Below are positions 32,962 through 44,907 of a stretch of 64,000 nt of DNA, one piece after another. The notes beneath the pieces were generated by a model. It was not told the DNA's origin and did not search any database. It saw only the letters and a list, made by a program, of their open reading frames with translations. A program made the position numbers and the translations under genes. Location of the stretch: the NCBI GenBank assembly GCA_008973525.1, contig WACJ01000252.1:248001-312000 (forward strand). Reading direction: 5' to 3'. The first letter of the stretch is position 1; every line of letters begins with the position of its first letter. This stretch comes from Stenopsyche tienmushanensis (Eukaryota > Arthropoda > Insecta > Trichoptera > Stenopsychidae).

Positions 32962-33270
32962 TCTTCATTCATTAATGAGTATCTTATTTTCATTCATTTG
33001 AATCTTTTTTCTAGGTCATGAACCATATGTGTATATAGAATACGCATTGATAAAATAATAAGAACCGAAGTTGTGCGTTCTTGGGTCAAATTTGACCCAC
33101 GATAAATCCGGCTACATTTTCATCTGGATGCATTTTTTTTAAATGTTACTCTCTATCTTCCAAATCCAAATGGTCGTAAGTCGATTGCTGATAGTATATG
33201 AAGTTTTCATTGTCTCGTTGCGAAGGTACGGATGCCGAATTATTCGAGGAGCATGGATCGATTCGATGAT
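32962..33270. other. AT-rich noncoding stretch upstream of a CpG-rich island
   Basis: Nothing recognised; leads into the GC-rich block at 33.3 kb. Confidence 0.4.
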
Positions 33271-33276
33271 TGATAA

Positions 33277-33796
33277 TCAGCTGAGTTCGACCGTGGAGTG
33301 ATATCTTATCGCGCTAGAGTCGAATCGATATTCAAATTGCTGGCATCCGCAATCGGAGCGCCAGGTAGATATGGAAATAGACGAGTGCGATATGGGAGTC
33401 GTTGCATAAGGAGGAGAGTGCGTCTGTTCGGGGTCCGAGGGGAGTCGGTCCCGAGCTCCGGCTGCAGCGCTCGGGGAGGGGCTCGAGCATGGGCGACGGG
33501 CGACGGCCGCTGCAGTCCGCCGGGCCGCGTCGACTCGACAGCACGGCTCGATCCCCCCGACTCGGCAGCGCGTCTCGATCCGCCCGACTCGACCCGCCGC
33601 CGTGCCCGCGCTCCTCCTCGTGCTCGTGCTCGCGCCAGCCCTCGTGCCCACTCTCGCGCCAGTGCAGTGTTTATGTGTTTCGTGAAAGGTGCCAGTGAGG
33701 TGCGGACGCGCTCCGGGGGTGGATTGTTTTGCTCCCGCACTCGGCAGAGGATCGATCCGTCGCGCTCGTGACGTCACCGAGGCGGGGGACCGCACG
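33277..33796 (+). promoter_or_regulatory. CpG-rich island, candidate promoter and first exon
   Basis: About 400 bases of very GC- and CpG-rich sequence in an AT-rich setting. It includes a palindromic CRE site TGACGTCA (33769-33776) and, just after it, CACG|GTAAGC, a good match to a 5' splice site (GT at 33797-33798). Two 27-bp tandem units start CTCGATCC at 33547 and 33574. Open frames exist on both strands (plus 33298-33771; minus 33277-33891 of 204 residues) but are Arg/Pro/Ser-rich and look compositional. The simplest reading is a promoter with a mostly untranslated first exon on the plus strand. No downstream exon is identified. Confidence 0.4.
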
Positions 33797-33799
33797 GTA

Positions 33800-34740
33800 A
33801 GCACCCGGAGGATCTCCCTTTTACGCTTACGCACTCTACGCGTAGCCCTACGACCCGCGCCCACCACGTGCCCGACGCACACATCTATCAACCACCTCCA
33901 GATAACTGTTTACATACAAACGTAAATAAACAAACACGCGACCAATTAAAACATTCCCGCCACGATCTCACTCGCGGGCCACCAGGCCGATCGTGTCCAA
34001 CAAACAATCTTCAAAGAAAACCATAATAAACACGACCGTAGTTTGTATTTATGGGACTATTGTCAACTATTTTATATACAAAAATATGATATCCAATCAC
34101 ACCTCCTGTAGATTTGAACCCATGACAATCGAGATACTAATGGATAGAATATATTTACGATTCGATATATCGGGACCTGGGATACACCATGCAGATCGCC
34201 CACTCGATTGCGCTTTGTTTACATCGCGTCAGATATGAAACGCGATCTATTTTTGACTTTGACAACATTTGCATGACAGGATAGGCATATTTAACACTTT
34301 AAATCTTTAAATTCCGGGCGATTTCACAAAAATTAGATACAACATTTCGTAGATATAATTCCTAGACCAGGCAATAGATTGAAACGAAATTTCATTAGTG
34401 CCTAGAAAATAACTTACTGCATCGATGTACACAAACTAAAAATAAAGCCGCTTTATTATGCTTAACACATTACATACGGGGAAACTTCGCACGTGTGGCA
34501 TCGTTAGAGATGGGCATGCATCATATGTTAGAGATAGTGTCAAACGATTCCATTCGGTGACCACAATTTCGTCATAGTGGTTGATGTATTCGAATGAATT
34601 TCCCGATGATTTCCCACTTCAATTCTGCGTAAGTTTGAATCTCTCGATAAGAACTCCGTTGCAGTTGACAGGATAATGTCATCATAATTAGATCCAAAGT
34701 TTTGTCCGGCGTTCGTCATCGGATAGATCATCGATCGTTC
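33800..34740. other. Noncoding stretch, possibly first-intron sequence
   Basis: AT-rich after 34.0 kb. No repeats or genes recognised. If the donor at 33797 is real, this would be intron. Confidence 0.3.
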
Positions 34741-35270
34741 GCTGAATCACGAGCGACGTCGATCTGAATCATCGGGACGATGACGAAGACGCGTCGATGC
34801 AGCACCGGTTCTCTCCCGGAGCATTCGTTCATTGAAGTGGCTTTTTTGTTCGGCCGAGTCAACGTCCGCTGCTGCGGCGCTGCTAAAACAGCTGATTACT
34901 GTTATATCTTCGACTTGCACGCGCCGGCTCGAAGAAGGTCCTCCGACGACGACGGATGCGAATCGAGGATCTTCAGGCGATCCGGTACCCCGGTTGCGTA
35001 ATTCGTACACGCCGGGCTATAAATAATCGACAATTTGGCTTGCGTCAGATAGCTGCTCTCTTATTTACGTTGGGTCGTAAGCGATGATAAAATGACGACC
35101 GTCTAGCGTAGCGCTGACCCAATTTCGGAGCGTCCTGCTTCTCGACTCCTCTAAACTTCGTCTGGATACCGCAAATAGAACTGGACTTATGGCACGAATT
35201 TCGCACAGCGCACAGGATCTAGTTCACTGTCTTCGATCGAATCGCTTGCGTTCTGGCCAAGGTAGTGATT
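34741..35270 (+). promoter_or_regulatory. Candidate TATA/initiator promoter region
   Basis: A GC-richer block (34.75-35.03 kb) is followed by TATAAATA at 35018-35025 and CGTCAGATAG with a possible initiator A at 35047, 29 bases downstream of the first T. GGTCG at 35073-35077 resembles a DPE but is one base off the strict spacing. AAG|GTAGTG near 35261 could be a splice donor. Short frames upstream on both strands (34747-35010) have no recognisable domain. This is motif-level evidence only. Confidence 0.25.
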
Positions 35271-35517
35271 AACGAGGGATCGCGATCAACGAGGGAATAT
35301 TATTTTGACAATCAACTTTAGCACGAGAGCACTTCCTGCATTCCTTCGTTGCTTAAGTTTATTTTGTTCTGTTGATAAATGATTTACTATCTATTGTGTA
35401 CTCAAATACGAACGTAAATACACGCGATTAATCATCATCGGGTTAATTTTTGACAATAAACAAGTTATCCATCTCATTTGTCTCGCCATCTTCAAGAACC
35501 ATTGCAAACCTATGATC
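35271..35517. other. Noncoding stretch
   Basis: Nothing recognised. Confidence 0.35.
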
Positions 35518-35519
35518 TA

Positions 35520-36210
35520 TTAGGTTGTCCCGTAAGTTTCTTTCGCAAATGAACACAGATCTATTCATAGCCATGGTTGAAGAAAACCCGCGATATACTG
35601 TTCGCGAAATAGCTAACAAGTTAACGAATATCCGTCCATAATCATCTGACAAAATTGGGCTACATCAATCGTTCAGATGTGTGGCTTCCTCATGAACTGA
35701 CTGACTCAAATACTCTATGAGAATATCCAACGTAAACGGTCTTGGACCAAGGGTACAGAAACTTCAACTGTAGCTAAACCTGGCCTACATCCAAAAAAAG
35801 TTTTGCTATGCATTTGGTGGGACTGGAATAGGGTAGTTTTTTATGGGCAAGGTGAAACGATCAATTCAACAAAACATTGTTTCCGACTAGACAATCTAAA
35901 GGACGCAATTGCCAGAAAACGGCCAGAATTAGCGAACAGACGAGGTGTTGTTTTCCGTCACGATAACGCCAGACCTCATGTGTCTTTGCTCGTCAGAAAT
36001 AAATTATTATCATTTGACTGGGATGTTTTACCTCATCCTCCATACTCTCCGGACATTGTCCCTTCAGATTATTATTTATTTCTTTCGTTGAAAAATTCTT
36101 TACGTGATAAAAATTTTAATTCAAAAAATGATATAAAATGTACCTTGATCAATATTTTGCCAACAAACCTGTGAAATTTTGGCAAGAAAGCATACTACTA
36201 AGTACTTTGA
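35520..36210 (+). pseudogene. Mariner DD34D element with terminal repeat, 3' truncated
   Basis: Begins TTAGGTTGTCCCGTAAGTTT directly after TA (35518-35519), a typical mariner inverted repeat. The HTH part reads MVEENPRYTVREIANKL. Then come frame breaks and a deletion that removes the first catalytic Asp. From 35800 one frame runs IWWDWNRVVFYGQGETINS, on to VVFRHDNARPHVSLLVRNKL and PHPPYSPDIVPSDYYLF. The second and third catalytic Asp codons are at 35962 and 36067, with 34 residues between them, so this is a true DD34D mariner. A final frameshift leads to ANKPVKFWQESI. The right inverted repeat is not seen. Non-functional. Confidence 0.85.
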
Positions 36211-37400
36211 CACCTACAATGGCTGGTGCAGAAATGGTATCAGCTGTTCGTTGAAATGCAACCGAGTCGATAGCGTTTGATCTGGTAGATCCCGTATAGA
36301 AAATAGCGCATTCCTTTGATGGAAGTTTAGTATCTTCATAAATCATCGTCGTGGATGTGGGTTACTAATTGTGGAAACGGGGATACGCTGTTTTGTTTGG
36401 ATTTAGCGACCGATTGTAAACAGACGTATTTTCGTCCCGCTGAATCTTCGCCGATCTTAAATTCGGAGACATGGTTATTGTTGTTGCATTTGATTGCATT
36501 TCGAAATTTCCAAATGCTGCTCAATTCGTCACATCCTGATCGTGACGAACTCTGTATTTTCCGATTTACGATCCGCATTCTGAGCACGGAGGCGCTCTTC
36601 AATTTCTGACGTGGTGGTAAAATATCGTCGGTCACGTCTCGATTTCCTGGAAAATCGTCAGCTCGATGGGTCGGTCGGTCTTCGCTCGAATTTGTATTGC
36701 TGTTGTGTTAACATCTCCAGACTTGGAGATGACCTTTGCTGTGCAAAGACCGCGCTATGTGAAGAATCTCGCAGAAGTGCGCCGATGGCGATCGATCCAG
36801 CTGACTTTCTTCTCTTGCGTCACGATGCAAAATGTGCAGTTGCATAAATTCGATCGTCGGAGCGATTCGTCGATGCCAGTTTTGAGTTTGGATGGATCGT
36901 TCGGTCGCCGGAACTCGTTCTTCGGGCACAGCTGTTGTGCAACGCTCGGACAGGTGCGACGCTAACCCGGTCTGCAATTTTTTCGCGAGTCGCAGCTTTT
37001 TTCCTTGCGGCTCCTCGAGAACGTAACGGTGGTTGTCCGAGTAGCTGCACGTCTTCGGATCGGATTCGCGACACCGATTCTCGTTTCAGTCCCACTTTCA
37101 ATGCTTTTTTCGGCCGTGGCCTCTGCAGCGGCGGATCGTCATCGCGCGAAGATTCGAGGTCATCGACGAAGCTGCGACCTGCCTCCCGTCGGCGACCCTC
37201 CCTCGGGTCCTCCGGCTGGAGCGTGGAGATGACGTCTCGAGGTTTTTGTTCGACGGTCGTCGTCCAAGTTGCGAGGAATGCAGTCCGCGTCGGAGCCCGC
37301 GGGTCGACGAACGCCCGAACCGCCCACGCACGACAACACCACTATTATTTTCGGATCTTCATGACGATTAGCGAATTCCTAAACTAGATTCGACGTCCCG
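36211..37400. other. GC-richer stretch with overlapping open frames
   Basis: Frames of 76-150 residues overlap on both strands between 36.35 and 37.39 kb (for example plus 36935-37387 and minus 36820-37101). They are Arg/Ser-rich, with no domain recognised and no preferred strand. CpG is dense around 36.9-37.35 kb. It could be untranslated or regulatory sequence of the gene suggested at 33-35 kb. Confidence 0.25.
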
Positions 37401-39050
37401 CATTGGAAAACCGGACAAAACGGCGCAATACGGGAATGATTCATCCTCCGCTTCCTCCCCGACGACAATCAGTATGCGGAACATTATGCGGAAGCTATGC
37501 ACATAATATCTGACATCTGCAGTCCTTGTCCCTATACGGCGACGATAGTCGTATAATGAAGGGACCTTCGGCTAGAAAAAGCGATTGCATTATAGCGTTG
37601 CATTATGCACGTACGCCTCTGACAACTTCAAACCTTGACACGAATGCATCTTTATACTTTTTGCACGTTAGGAGCGTTTATAAGTATGCATTAACCGCTT
37701 TATATACAAAGTCCTCCCAGCCATATCATTATATTCATTGTAAGCTCAAAAGGAAGCAAATTATACATTCATATTGTGTAGCATCATCTTACCAACTCGA
37801 GCTTCTGATTTCATCTTCGCGATGCTCGCTCATAACTTTATTATAAAGCAACATTAATCAACAGTTCAAACCAGTCAAAACCCGTATTTAGTTAGAACGC
37901 GTTTTTACTAGATAAAACTACATGTAATCCATAGTTTATATCGACCCTGGCGAATATGGATTCGTTTTATCATAGGCACTTTTATTGCCTTTATATACAG
38001 ACCATCATAAATTAACACTTTTTAATCCGTGCCAGCATTCACACGTGATGGAATCCTAACGTTGAGGTCCGAGCATTAACTTTAGCTTGGATAAAAATAT
38101 CGCACTAACTTGATATAGATTTAAATTTATTTTAGGGCCGCGGGTTGGCCACCCCTGGTCTAAACTATACTGCAATAACGAAGAACAAGCCAACAAAAGC
38201 ATAGAAGATTTCATATCTTCAAAGCTCGATTCTTCTTTCCCCGAGAGGATTTGAATACTGTTTGAAGACTGAGAAATACTTTTTGTGAATATGACAATGT
38301 CTTCCAGTATTTTTTTCCAGATCGAGAATTTATCACCGAATTTATAAGATAATCTTTTTAAATGATTATAAATTTGAATAGTTGTTAGTCCATCTGTTCA
38401 ATATGAATATGTCTGTTCAAAATATGTTCGTGGGGTAGACCATGCATTCCTTTCTTCTGCAATATCAACGTCAGTTATTTTGATTGTCGTCCTTTAAAAA
38501 TATTGCTCAATTGCATTCTAAAATCCTGGAATAAATTTATTCTTAGAATTCTAAAGTCTAAAGTTTTTAGGGCCTAATACATCAATTTTATGAAAAAAGT
38601 AGATTTGAATGAATTTCTTGCGAAATTACCCAGATTTAAAGTGACGTTTATCACGATATGCCCGGACTGTAAAGTGTTGGATCATAAGATGCCATGCGAA
38701 TTTGATGAAAACAATTTAATATAATGAAAGCTATCAGAAACATCGACAAGGCGTAGAATTAATTTACCCAGTCGTGTATGAAAAAATCTCCAGATAAAGC
38801 CCAATAAGACCGTCTCCAGAACGTTTATCCCGTATTGTAACGTGGATTACCTGTAAAACTAATTTGCACAGCTTTATTCAATTCATGTTTGTAAATTAAT
38901 TTCCTCGACTACCCAATCTTTCATCAGGCATTGAACGAATATAACTCCGACGTATATCATTTCATTGTTCTCCTTGAGTTATATTAATCTTATTGGTTTT
39001 TATATTCTGTAAATGATCATAATAGCAATATATTGATGTATGAATATATT
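37401..39050. other. Noncoding stretch
   Basis: No repeat partner or gene recognised. Confidence 0.35.
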
Positions 39051-39057
39051 AATGTGA

Positions 39058-39178
39058 CAGTGTTTATTTATTTATATACAAGGTTTATACACGCTGCGAC
39101 GGTCTTGACAAATAAGTGGCTTTGTGCGGATGATAAGTGGCGGAAATACAAATATAGTTCCACTACTTAAAGGGTTAA
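39058..39178 (+). mobile_element. piggyBac-like MITE, subfamily A, internally shortened
   Basis: GACAGTGTTTATTTATTTAT, CACGCTGCGACGGTCTTGAC and GATAAGTGGCGGAAATACAA, then TTCCACTACTTAAAGGGTTAA with TTAA at 39175-39178. It lacks the AGCATCT..TTAATGATGA segment and the left half. Confidence 0.75.
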
Positions 39179-39179
39179 T

Positions 39180-40660
39180 TTGTTGCGTGCATAAATTTAC
39201 GCAATTGTAATTGCACAAGTTGGCGAACTATATTTAAAAAAAAGTTATGCATTACTGAAAGGGAAACTTGTAAATAGCAATTAAAAATAATTAATCTGCT
39301 GAAACAATGCGTCGTTGCTCAGATAAAATATTGTATGGTCGGTCGATGTGGTCTAATCTCTCTTTTTTGTTGTGGTTTCTCAATTTCTTGAAATTTAATT
39401 GAACATTGGTTGCAATACACGATAAGTCGATGAATTTGTAGGCGTTAGGGGATGTACTTGGATGGACTCCCCTCGAGATTGCCTTGAATTATTGCAACGA
39501 CCATATCTCTGTAATCCGCTGAGCATGTGTTTCCCTGATGTTTTTATTTATTTTTCTTAAATGTATCACTTGGGATACGCTGAACTTGAATACACGTGGT
39601 AATCCTGTGGCACCCTGTCTTCGACCGTAGATCACTTTTTTTGCGCCCTCTTGACTGGGGGTTGATGCAGCATCTGTTTGTTTGTCATTCGCTCGTATAT
39701 GACTACTTAAGAACTTGCGAACTTTGCCGACAAAATCCTACCCCTGTTCGTTGCAGGTAGTGCATTTGAAATCGCTTTGGGGTAGTTTGTTGAATGCGAA
39801 CCATTGCTTATGTACCGTCGGCGACTGAGTTCCCATCGAGTCCCTGTTTTGCTGGAGCGGTTTTGGAAGACGCGGGACGCACCTGCCGGATGAGGCAACG
39901 CAGTCTGCATTGTGGTGTAGGACAAAGGCGTACTCCAAAGACGATGCGATTCTTCCGCGTAACCCACACGCGCGCCACTCCCACGTACGCGAATCGCTGC
40001 CAAGAAGAACGGGATAAAAGTGACAGTAGAAGAAACACATTGTGATAGATTTTTTGCGCTCGCCGAATTGTGTAATGCAGAATCTAGTCTATTTTCAGGA
40101 CGCTTTTTTCTTGTTCGCTTTTCTGCCTGGGCTTCGAAAATAAACGCGCTACCTTGAGAGAGATCCCGTCGAAACGTCAGCGCCCGTCTGCTTTGTATCG
40201 CCGGGAGCGAATACATCTATCTGGAATCAAATCGTTCGGTTTTACGACGGCGAATATCCGGCAGCCGGATTTCCACTTTGGTCCCGTCTGGTGGGTTGCG
40301 TCGAATTATTTTGGGCCGCTCCACCTACCTGCCGCCGTTGCATATCCTGCCGTCTGGGTGATCCTTCCGTATAGTACATTCGGTCTCTCTTTATCGATTT
40401 CATAGGTAATTAACCTTTGGATTGCGGGGACTGCGCTATTGCAGCTCCCGATCCCGTATTTGTAGTCCCCGACGCGGGATATTGCACGAGGGGGAGTCAT
40501 TTCGTTCGAAGGAAGCATCCGAATGCTCGTGAAATATTACCGTTTTCTTTGGCTTTGGGGGCCGTAATAGGGCCAAAAGACATTACGCCGAGAAATACTG
40601 ACTAGGCACTTTATGGAAACAACGCCAAGCATTCCCCATCGGCAGATCCACACAGCTTGT
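39180..40660. other. Unique stretch, GC-richer at 39.75-40.6 kb
   Basis: Overlapping frames at 39707-40216 (minus, 169 residues), 39738-40040 and others on both strands have no recognisable domain. The longest is Arg/Ser-rich. No gene can be supported. Confidence 0.3.
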
Positions 40661-40675
40661 AACATAAATTCGTCA

Positions 40676-40912
40676 CGCGTTGTGTCTGAATTCCAGATAA
40701 AAACAGAGATGGAGAGAGTATCTTGCGTACATGATAAGATTGTATAGATCGTTAACCCAAATTTATCGATTAATAATGATGTGTGAAAATCAATTTCATT
40801 GTTTATGTGTGTGCTATCGACAGTGTTTATTTATTCATATACAAGCGTCATACACGCTGCGATAGTCCTGACAGATAAATGGATTTGTACGGATATTTAT
40901 GATGATTTAAAA
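40676..40912 (+). mobile_element. piggyBac-like MITE, subfamily A, fragment
   Basis: TTGTGTCTGAATTCCAGATA, GAGAGTATCTTGCGTACAT, GATCGTTAACCCAAATTTAT, GTGTGCTATCGACAGTGTTT and GATAAATGGATTTGTACGGA in family order. Both extreme ends are lost. Confidence 0.75.
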
Positions 40913-41261
40913 TAAGCATCTACCAACCCTGACCTCTTCTTGTCGATCGCTTGCTTCGATTTGACCCTTAGCTAACTGTTCTTGAATCAATATTGTGGTT
41001 GAGTGACGGCATCACCTTCTTGGGATGCATTCCAACCTCCCCCCAACATGATTTGAGCAGAGTTCAAAATATTGCATTTTCAGTATCTGATCAATCTCAC
41101 GTCTCTATCGATCATGATATAATTCACATACATAATGATAGATCATCTGCTATATATTCTTAACATCAAGTTATCGTCTTTTCCGAAGTTAAAACCCATT
41201 ATATTTGATAATTCACAATAAATTTATTAATTAATGCGTTAATTTTAAATCGTCCAAATTA

Positions 41262-41365
41262 TTTTCGACCACTTTTCTCTCATGACCGCTCAGCGTGAGT
41301 CAATCTTGTATGTTAATAAATGAACCTTAACACCGTTGATAGATACGCGAATACTCTTTGGTCCT
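41262..41365 (-). mobile_element. piggyBac-like MITE, subfamily B, fragment
   Basis: The reverse complement carries ACGGTGTTAAGGTTCATTTA and CAAGATTGACTCACGCTGAG, the subfamily-B core also found at 43860 and 56595. Confidence 0.65.
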
Positions 41366-41369
41366 CCTA

Positions 41370-42280
41370 ATATTTGGGGCTCTTTAATTATATGATATTC
41401 TAGCTCGTTCGCAATGAAGCCAATAAAAATAGCATCGATTCATAGATTTATTTTTGTGTAACTATTATGAACAAGAGAATAGGATTAAAATCCTTAGAGA
41501 AGAACACAATAAAAATGTTTCTCGACTTGAGAAGTTAATCGTTTAATGCTTGCATAATAGGCTTTTGCAAAGGGGAAAGTTCAAATTGAAATTGCTCGTA
41601 TTATGAGAAATTTGGTAGAGCGCGTGTTAACCCCGTTTGTTTGTAAGGCTTCTCAGCGTTACCTATTTGTGTGTTATGAAAATGAAGTAATGTAGAGCAT
41701 TGCGTCAATTTTGAGCATCGTAAGCCGAGAAGAATCATAGCCGAGGGTCCGCCGATAAGATCGATAATTATTTGGCCCCCCTCGGCCATCAATTTTCCAT
41801 CCAGCTTTGGCCTATTCGCTGCTGCGCAAACATTCAAGTCCCCGTATTAATTTCTCGCTATCATTAATGGACCATTATGATATTGTCAATTTATTCGACA
41901 TGGATACCCAGCAGAGTAATTAGTGCGGCGGGCAGTTTTCCCCGGTTTAACGTCCGTCGTTAAAACGGAGTGCCCGCCCGGCGTGGACGCACTGTAGTCG
42001 AATTCCCATGCGAGCCGGTTCGTGCTGCACTTTTATTTATAAACGGCGCACGTGCCGATGACTCCGCGAGCTCAACGTACGCTAACTCAATACCACCCGA
42101 CCGCTTCCCAACACCCAATCACTCCCATTCATCCACACATTTCGTAATATTCCACCTTATAACGATGAACATCTCGGTTATCCTAATATCCTGCATTGGA
42201 AAATGCAACGATCCTCATTCCTCCGAAATTTATATATGCTTGTGTTTGAACAAAATACATCATTTTTATGACACGATTAA
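41370..42280. other. Unique noncoding stretch
   Basis: 41.86-42.1 kb is GC- and CpG-richer. No domain in the short frames. Confidence 0.35.
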
Positions 42281-42284
42281 AATC

Positions 42285-42410
42285 TACAAAGCTGCTTTTT
42301 TGTCTACAAATAGTTTATGTTAATTATTATTGAATAAATGTCGTCTACTTTTGATATAGGGTGGCTAGGGCTTCGATAGACGTGGCTTAATTTATAGCGC
42401 CGGAACTCAA
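42285..42410 (-). repeat. Repeat shared with 7017-7140
   Basis: The reverse complement contains AATAATAATTAACATAAACT, TTGTAGACAA and TTAAGCCACGTCTATCGAAG, in an arrangement matching 7017-7140. The order of the two halves relative to each other should be checked by alignment. Confidence 0.55.
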
Positions 42411-42780
42411 CTTCAGTATTATTGCATTACTGAGTACGTATACTATCTATTTACCGGTATGCAAAATTGTTATAAAAGTCGTTAAACGTCGTTGTGTTGG
42501 CTCGATGTGCTGTAATTCGAATTCGATATAGGGTTCAAATTCCATAATACGTTCCGATAGAGCTTCAACTGTTCGCTTTTAAAAGTTCTTCGCACCTTTC
42601 CTGCTTAAATTCGATTAAATATTAGGTCACACGTGTCACTTTCGTTTTCCGTGTTGTGTTGAATGTTATCAGGATTTCTCAATTGTGGAATTTGTCATAC
42701 GCAGTATAACTATGCATCAAATTTAAACGTTTTTCATTTCATTTCACAATCAGTATAAATGGGGGGATGTTGCTTAGCAC
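42411..42780. other. Noncoding stretch
   Basis: Nothing recognised. Confidence 0.35.
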
Positions 42781-42839
42781 AACCAATCACCGCATATGCT
42801 GCGAACGGACTCGAATGATAGAGAAAGAGTGTTTTCGCA

Positions 42840-43503
42840 CATTGAGCGCGAAGATTAGTGAATCATCGCATCATACACCAGGGCCGTAACTAGGTGATTG
42901 TAAAGCAGGCGCCCACTGTCAGCTGTCCGAAAAGCGGACCAGTTGGACCCACTAGACTTCTTTTAGCGCTTCAGGCGGCATATTCGGAGATAAATGTGTA
43001 CCCGAGGTCCTGTATGATCTGTACGATCACAAAAGCACCCTCAGTCTAGACACGGGAACGATAAACTATATATATGTATATATTTATCTCTCTTACTATT
43101 TTTTCTAATCTTTTAATCTTAATTTTTCTCATCGCTGTGAAACATCGCCAAACACTCGATTGAAATATCATCACGACCCTGTTTTTGTTTCATTGTGAGC
43201 AAACGCGGCACTCATCTTGCGCACAGCTTTCTCATATGCAATTTTTCAATCAAGCGATGTAAATCCATTTTTAAAAAGCCTACTATATCTGCTAGCTCGC
43301 GTACTTACAGTGGACTATCATCTAATACCATTTTGTAAATTTTCTTCACAATTTCTGAGGTATTCGCCTCACTTGATCGACACTGCGCTGTTAGTCTTAT
43401 AAGTTATAAGTTAAATACTTGCCACGGGCGCTTCATACCCTCGTTACGGCTCTGTCATCGATGGCATGATCATGCTGTAAAGGTACCCTTGCACGTCTAA
43501 ATA
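42840..43503 (+). repeat. Repeat Z interrupted by a hAT-like element
   Basis: 42840-42878 and 43456-43503 together match, inverted, the unoccupied copy at 29310-29410. The interruption is the element at 42879-43454. A gap of about 30 bases in the left arm separates the two Z copies. Confidence 0.6.
42879..43454 (+). mobile_element. hAT-like element with mariner fragment, 576 bp
   Basis: The left end CAGGGCCGTAACTAGG and right end CCTCGTTACGGCTCTG are inverted repeats. The interior has GTCCGAAAAGCGGACCAGTT, shared with 12133 and 32314. At 43140-43400 it shares the mariner piece of the 12133 copy (CCCTGTTTTTGTTTCATTGT, AAACGCGGCACTCATCTTGC, GCACAGCTTTCTCAT). Flanking 8-mers TCATACAC and TCATCGAT match at five positions, a degraded or altered target duplication. 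Comparison with 29310-29410 places the insertion point. Non-autonomous. Confidence 0.75.
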
Positions 43504-43737
43504 TTTAATCACTTGTATTTTTATAAAATAATACAATATTTGAACGATTTTTTTTCTTTTAATACAAAATATAGAATCATCACATCAATTATCAATAGAT
43601 GACGACAAAATAAATGGAATTTGTCCGTATTTGATTGAAAACCATTAGGTTGGTGGTCTTCTTAGTATCATTATAAATAGTAGAAAGGCACATGAATCAA
43701 TTATATGCTTAAAACTCGTCGTGGTAACACTTTATTA

Positions 43738-43975
43738 ACACAAATTTATTGATTTCAAGCTTCAATAAATGCATTATTTTGTTATTAAAACTGAAGACAT
43801 GCATGTGTATAATATGTTTGTGCGCTAAGGAATGAACGAATATCCGTGTGCTATCGACAGTGTTAAGGTTCATTTATTGATATACGATCTTGATTCATGT
43901 TGCGCGGTCCTGAAAGACAAATATGTACATTTGTATGGCCGATAATTAACTCACCAATCAAATGGATGATGAAAA
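43738..43975 (+). mobile_element. piggyBac-like MITE, subfamily B
   Basis: ATTGATTTCAAGCTTCAATA and AAAACTGAAGACATGCATGT, then GTGTGCTATCGACAGTGTTA, AGGTTCATTTATTGATATAC, TGCGCGGTCCTGAAAGACAA and TTAACTCACCAATCAAATGG. It has the same internal order as 28281-28530 inverted. The ends have decayed. Confidence 0.65.
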
Positions 43976-44900
43976 GAAATTAGCTGCATTGATTTCTGGG
44001 TCAATCTTTTCGTTTTGTGGCTTCAATAAAATATGTACACAATTATGCAATAACACTATCGACGACTGATTCATCCGCCAGCAACCCAAACACACGCTTC
44101 AATGAACCAGAGGATAAAGGTTGACGGGTGGCACCCAATGCTCCAGCGTTCGTAGTAAACAATACGCTGAGTTATTGTTTATCCTTTGCGCAGAAACACA
44201 AACAATAGATAAGAAAGATTGCTGACATAATGCCAGCAACCATCATCAGTGGACGTCCTTCACACCGTCCGCATTTAAATTGTATGTATGTTAATTGTTT
44301 TATCTGGCCGATAAAGCATCTGGGTAACGAGAGCGACTCCCCCGGCTTATCGTCGCCGTAATGGTGCTCATTGACAGCTTGAAGCTGTCATTGTTGCATA
44401 TGCAGCTCGTGTGCCATTGAAATGTGACGATATCGACGACATTGTCCTCGTTTTTATTACGCAATTTTTATTTAATTAATTGCTCTTTGTAGTGGACGTG
44501 TGGCCTTCTCTTTGTCTTCCGCATTGTCGCCATGTTCTTTTATCGCAATTGAAGCGCTGCCGCGATGCCAATGTGTGCCCTTTGTCTATACGGAACATTA
44601 AGAAAATCACACATTCGGTAATTCAATATACATACAACCATTCGTGGATCCAATTGTAATGCTGGTGGTAACTTTAGATCGTTACATGTAGGGAGTTGCG
44701 TGTTTCTCGGCGAGCTTGATACCTAGCTTCACAGGTCGAGACCCAAGGGACTGTAACTGACGTGATCGTGTTACTATCTAATTTATATCCATCCTGCTGA
44801 TTTGATTGAATTTATGCTGTTCGATGTTAAGCCCCCGATGCCTTCTCGCATTCAACATTTATAAGACTGCTGAATTGAGTGTAACCAATTTGAATTTCTT
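43976..44900. other. Unique noncoding stretch
   Basis: 44.0-44.6 kb is GC-balanced, with ATTAATTGC- and CATAAT-type words; no gene recognised. Intronic or regulatory DNA is possible. Confidence 0.3.
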
Positions 44901-44907
44901 CTCTCTA

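Noticed and set aside
33277..33891. 204-residue minus-strand frame as a protein
   Set aside because: Arg/Ala/Ser-rich throughout, driven by GC-rich sequence; the opposite strand is equally open.
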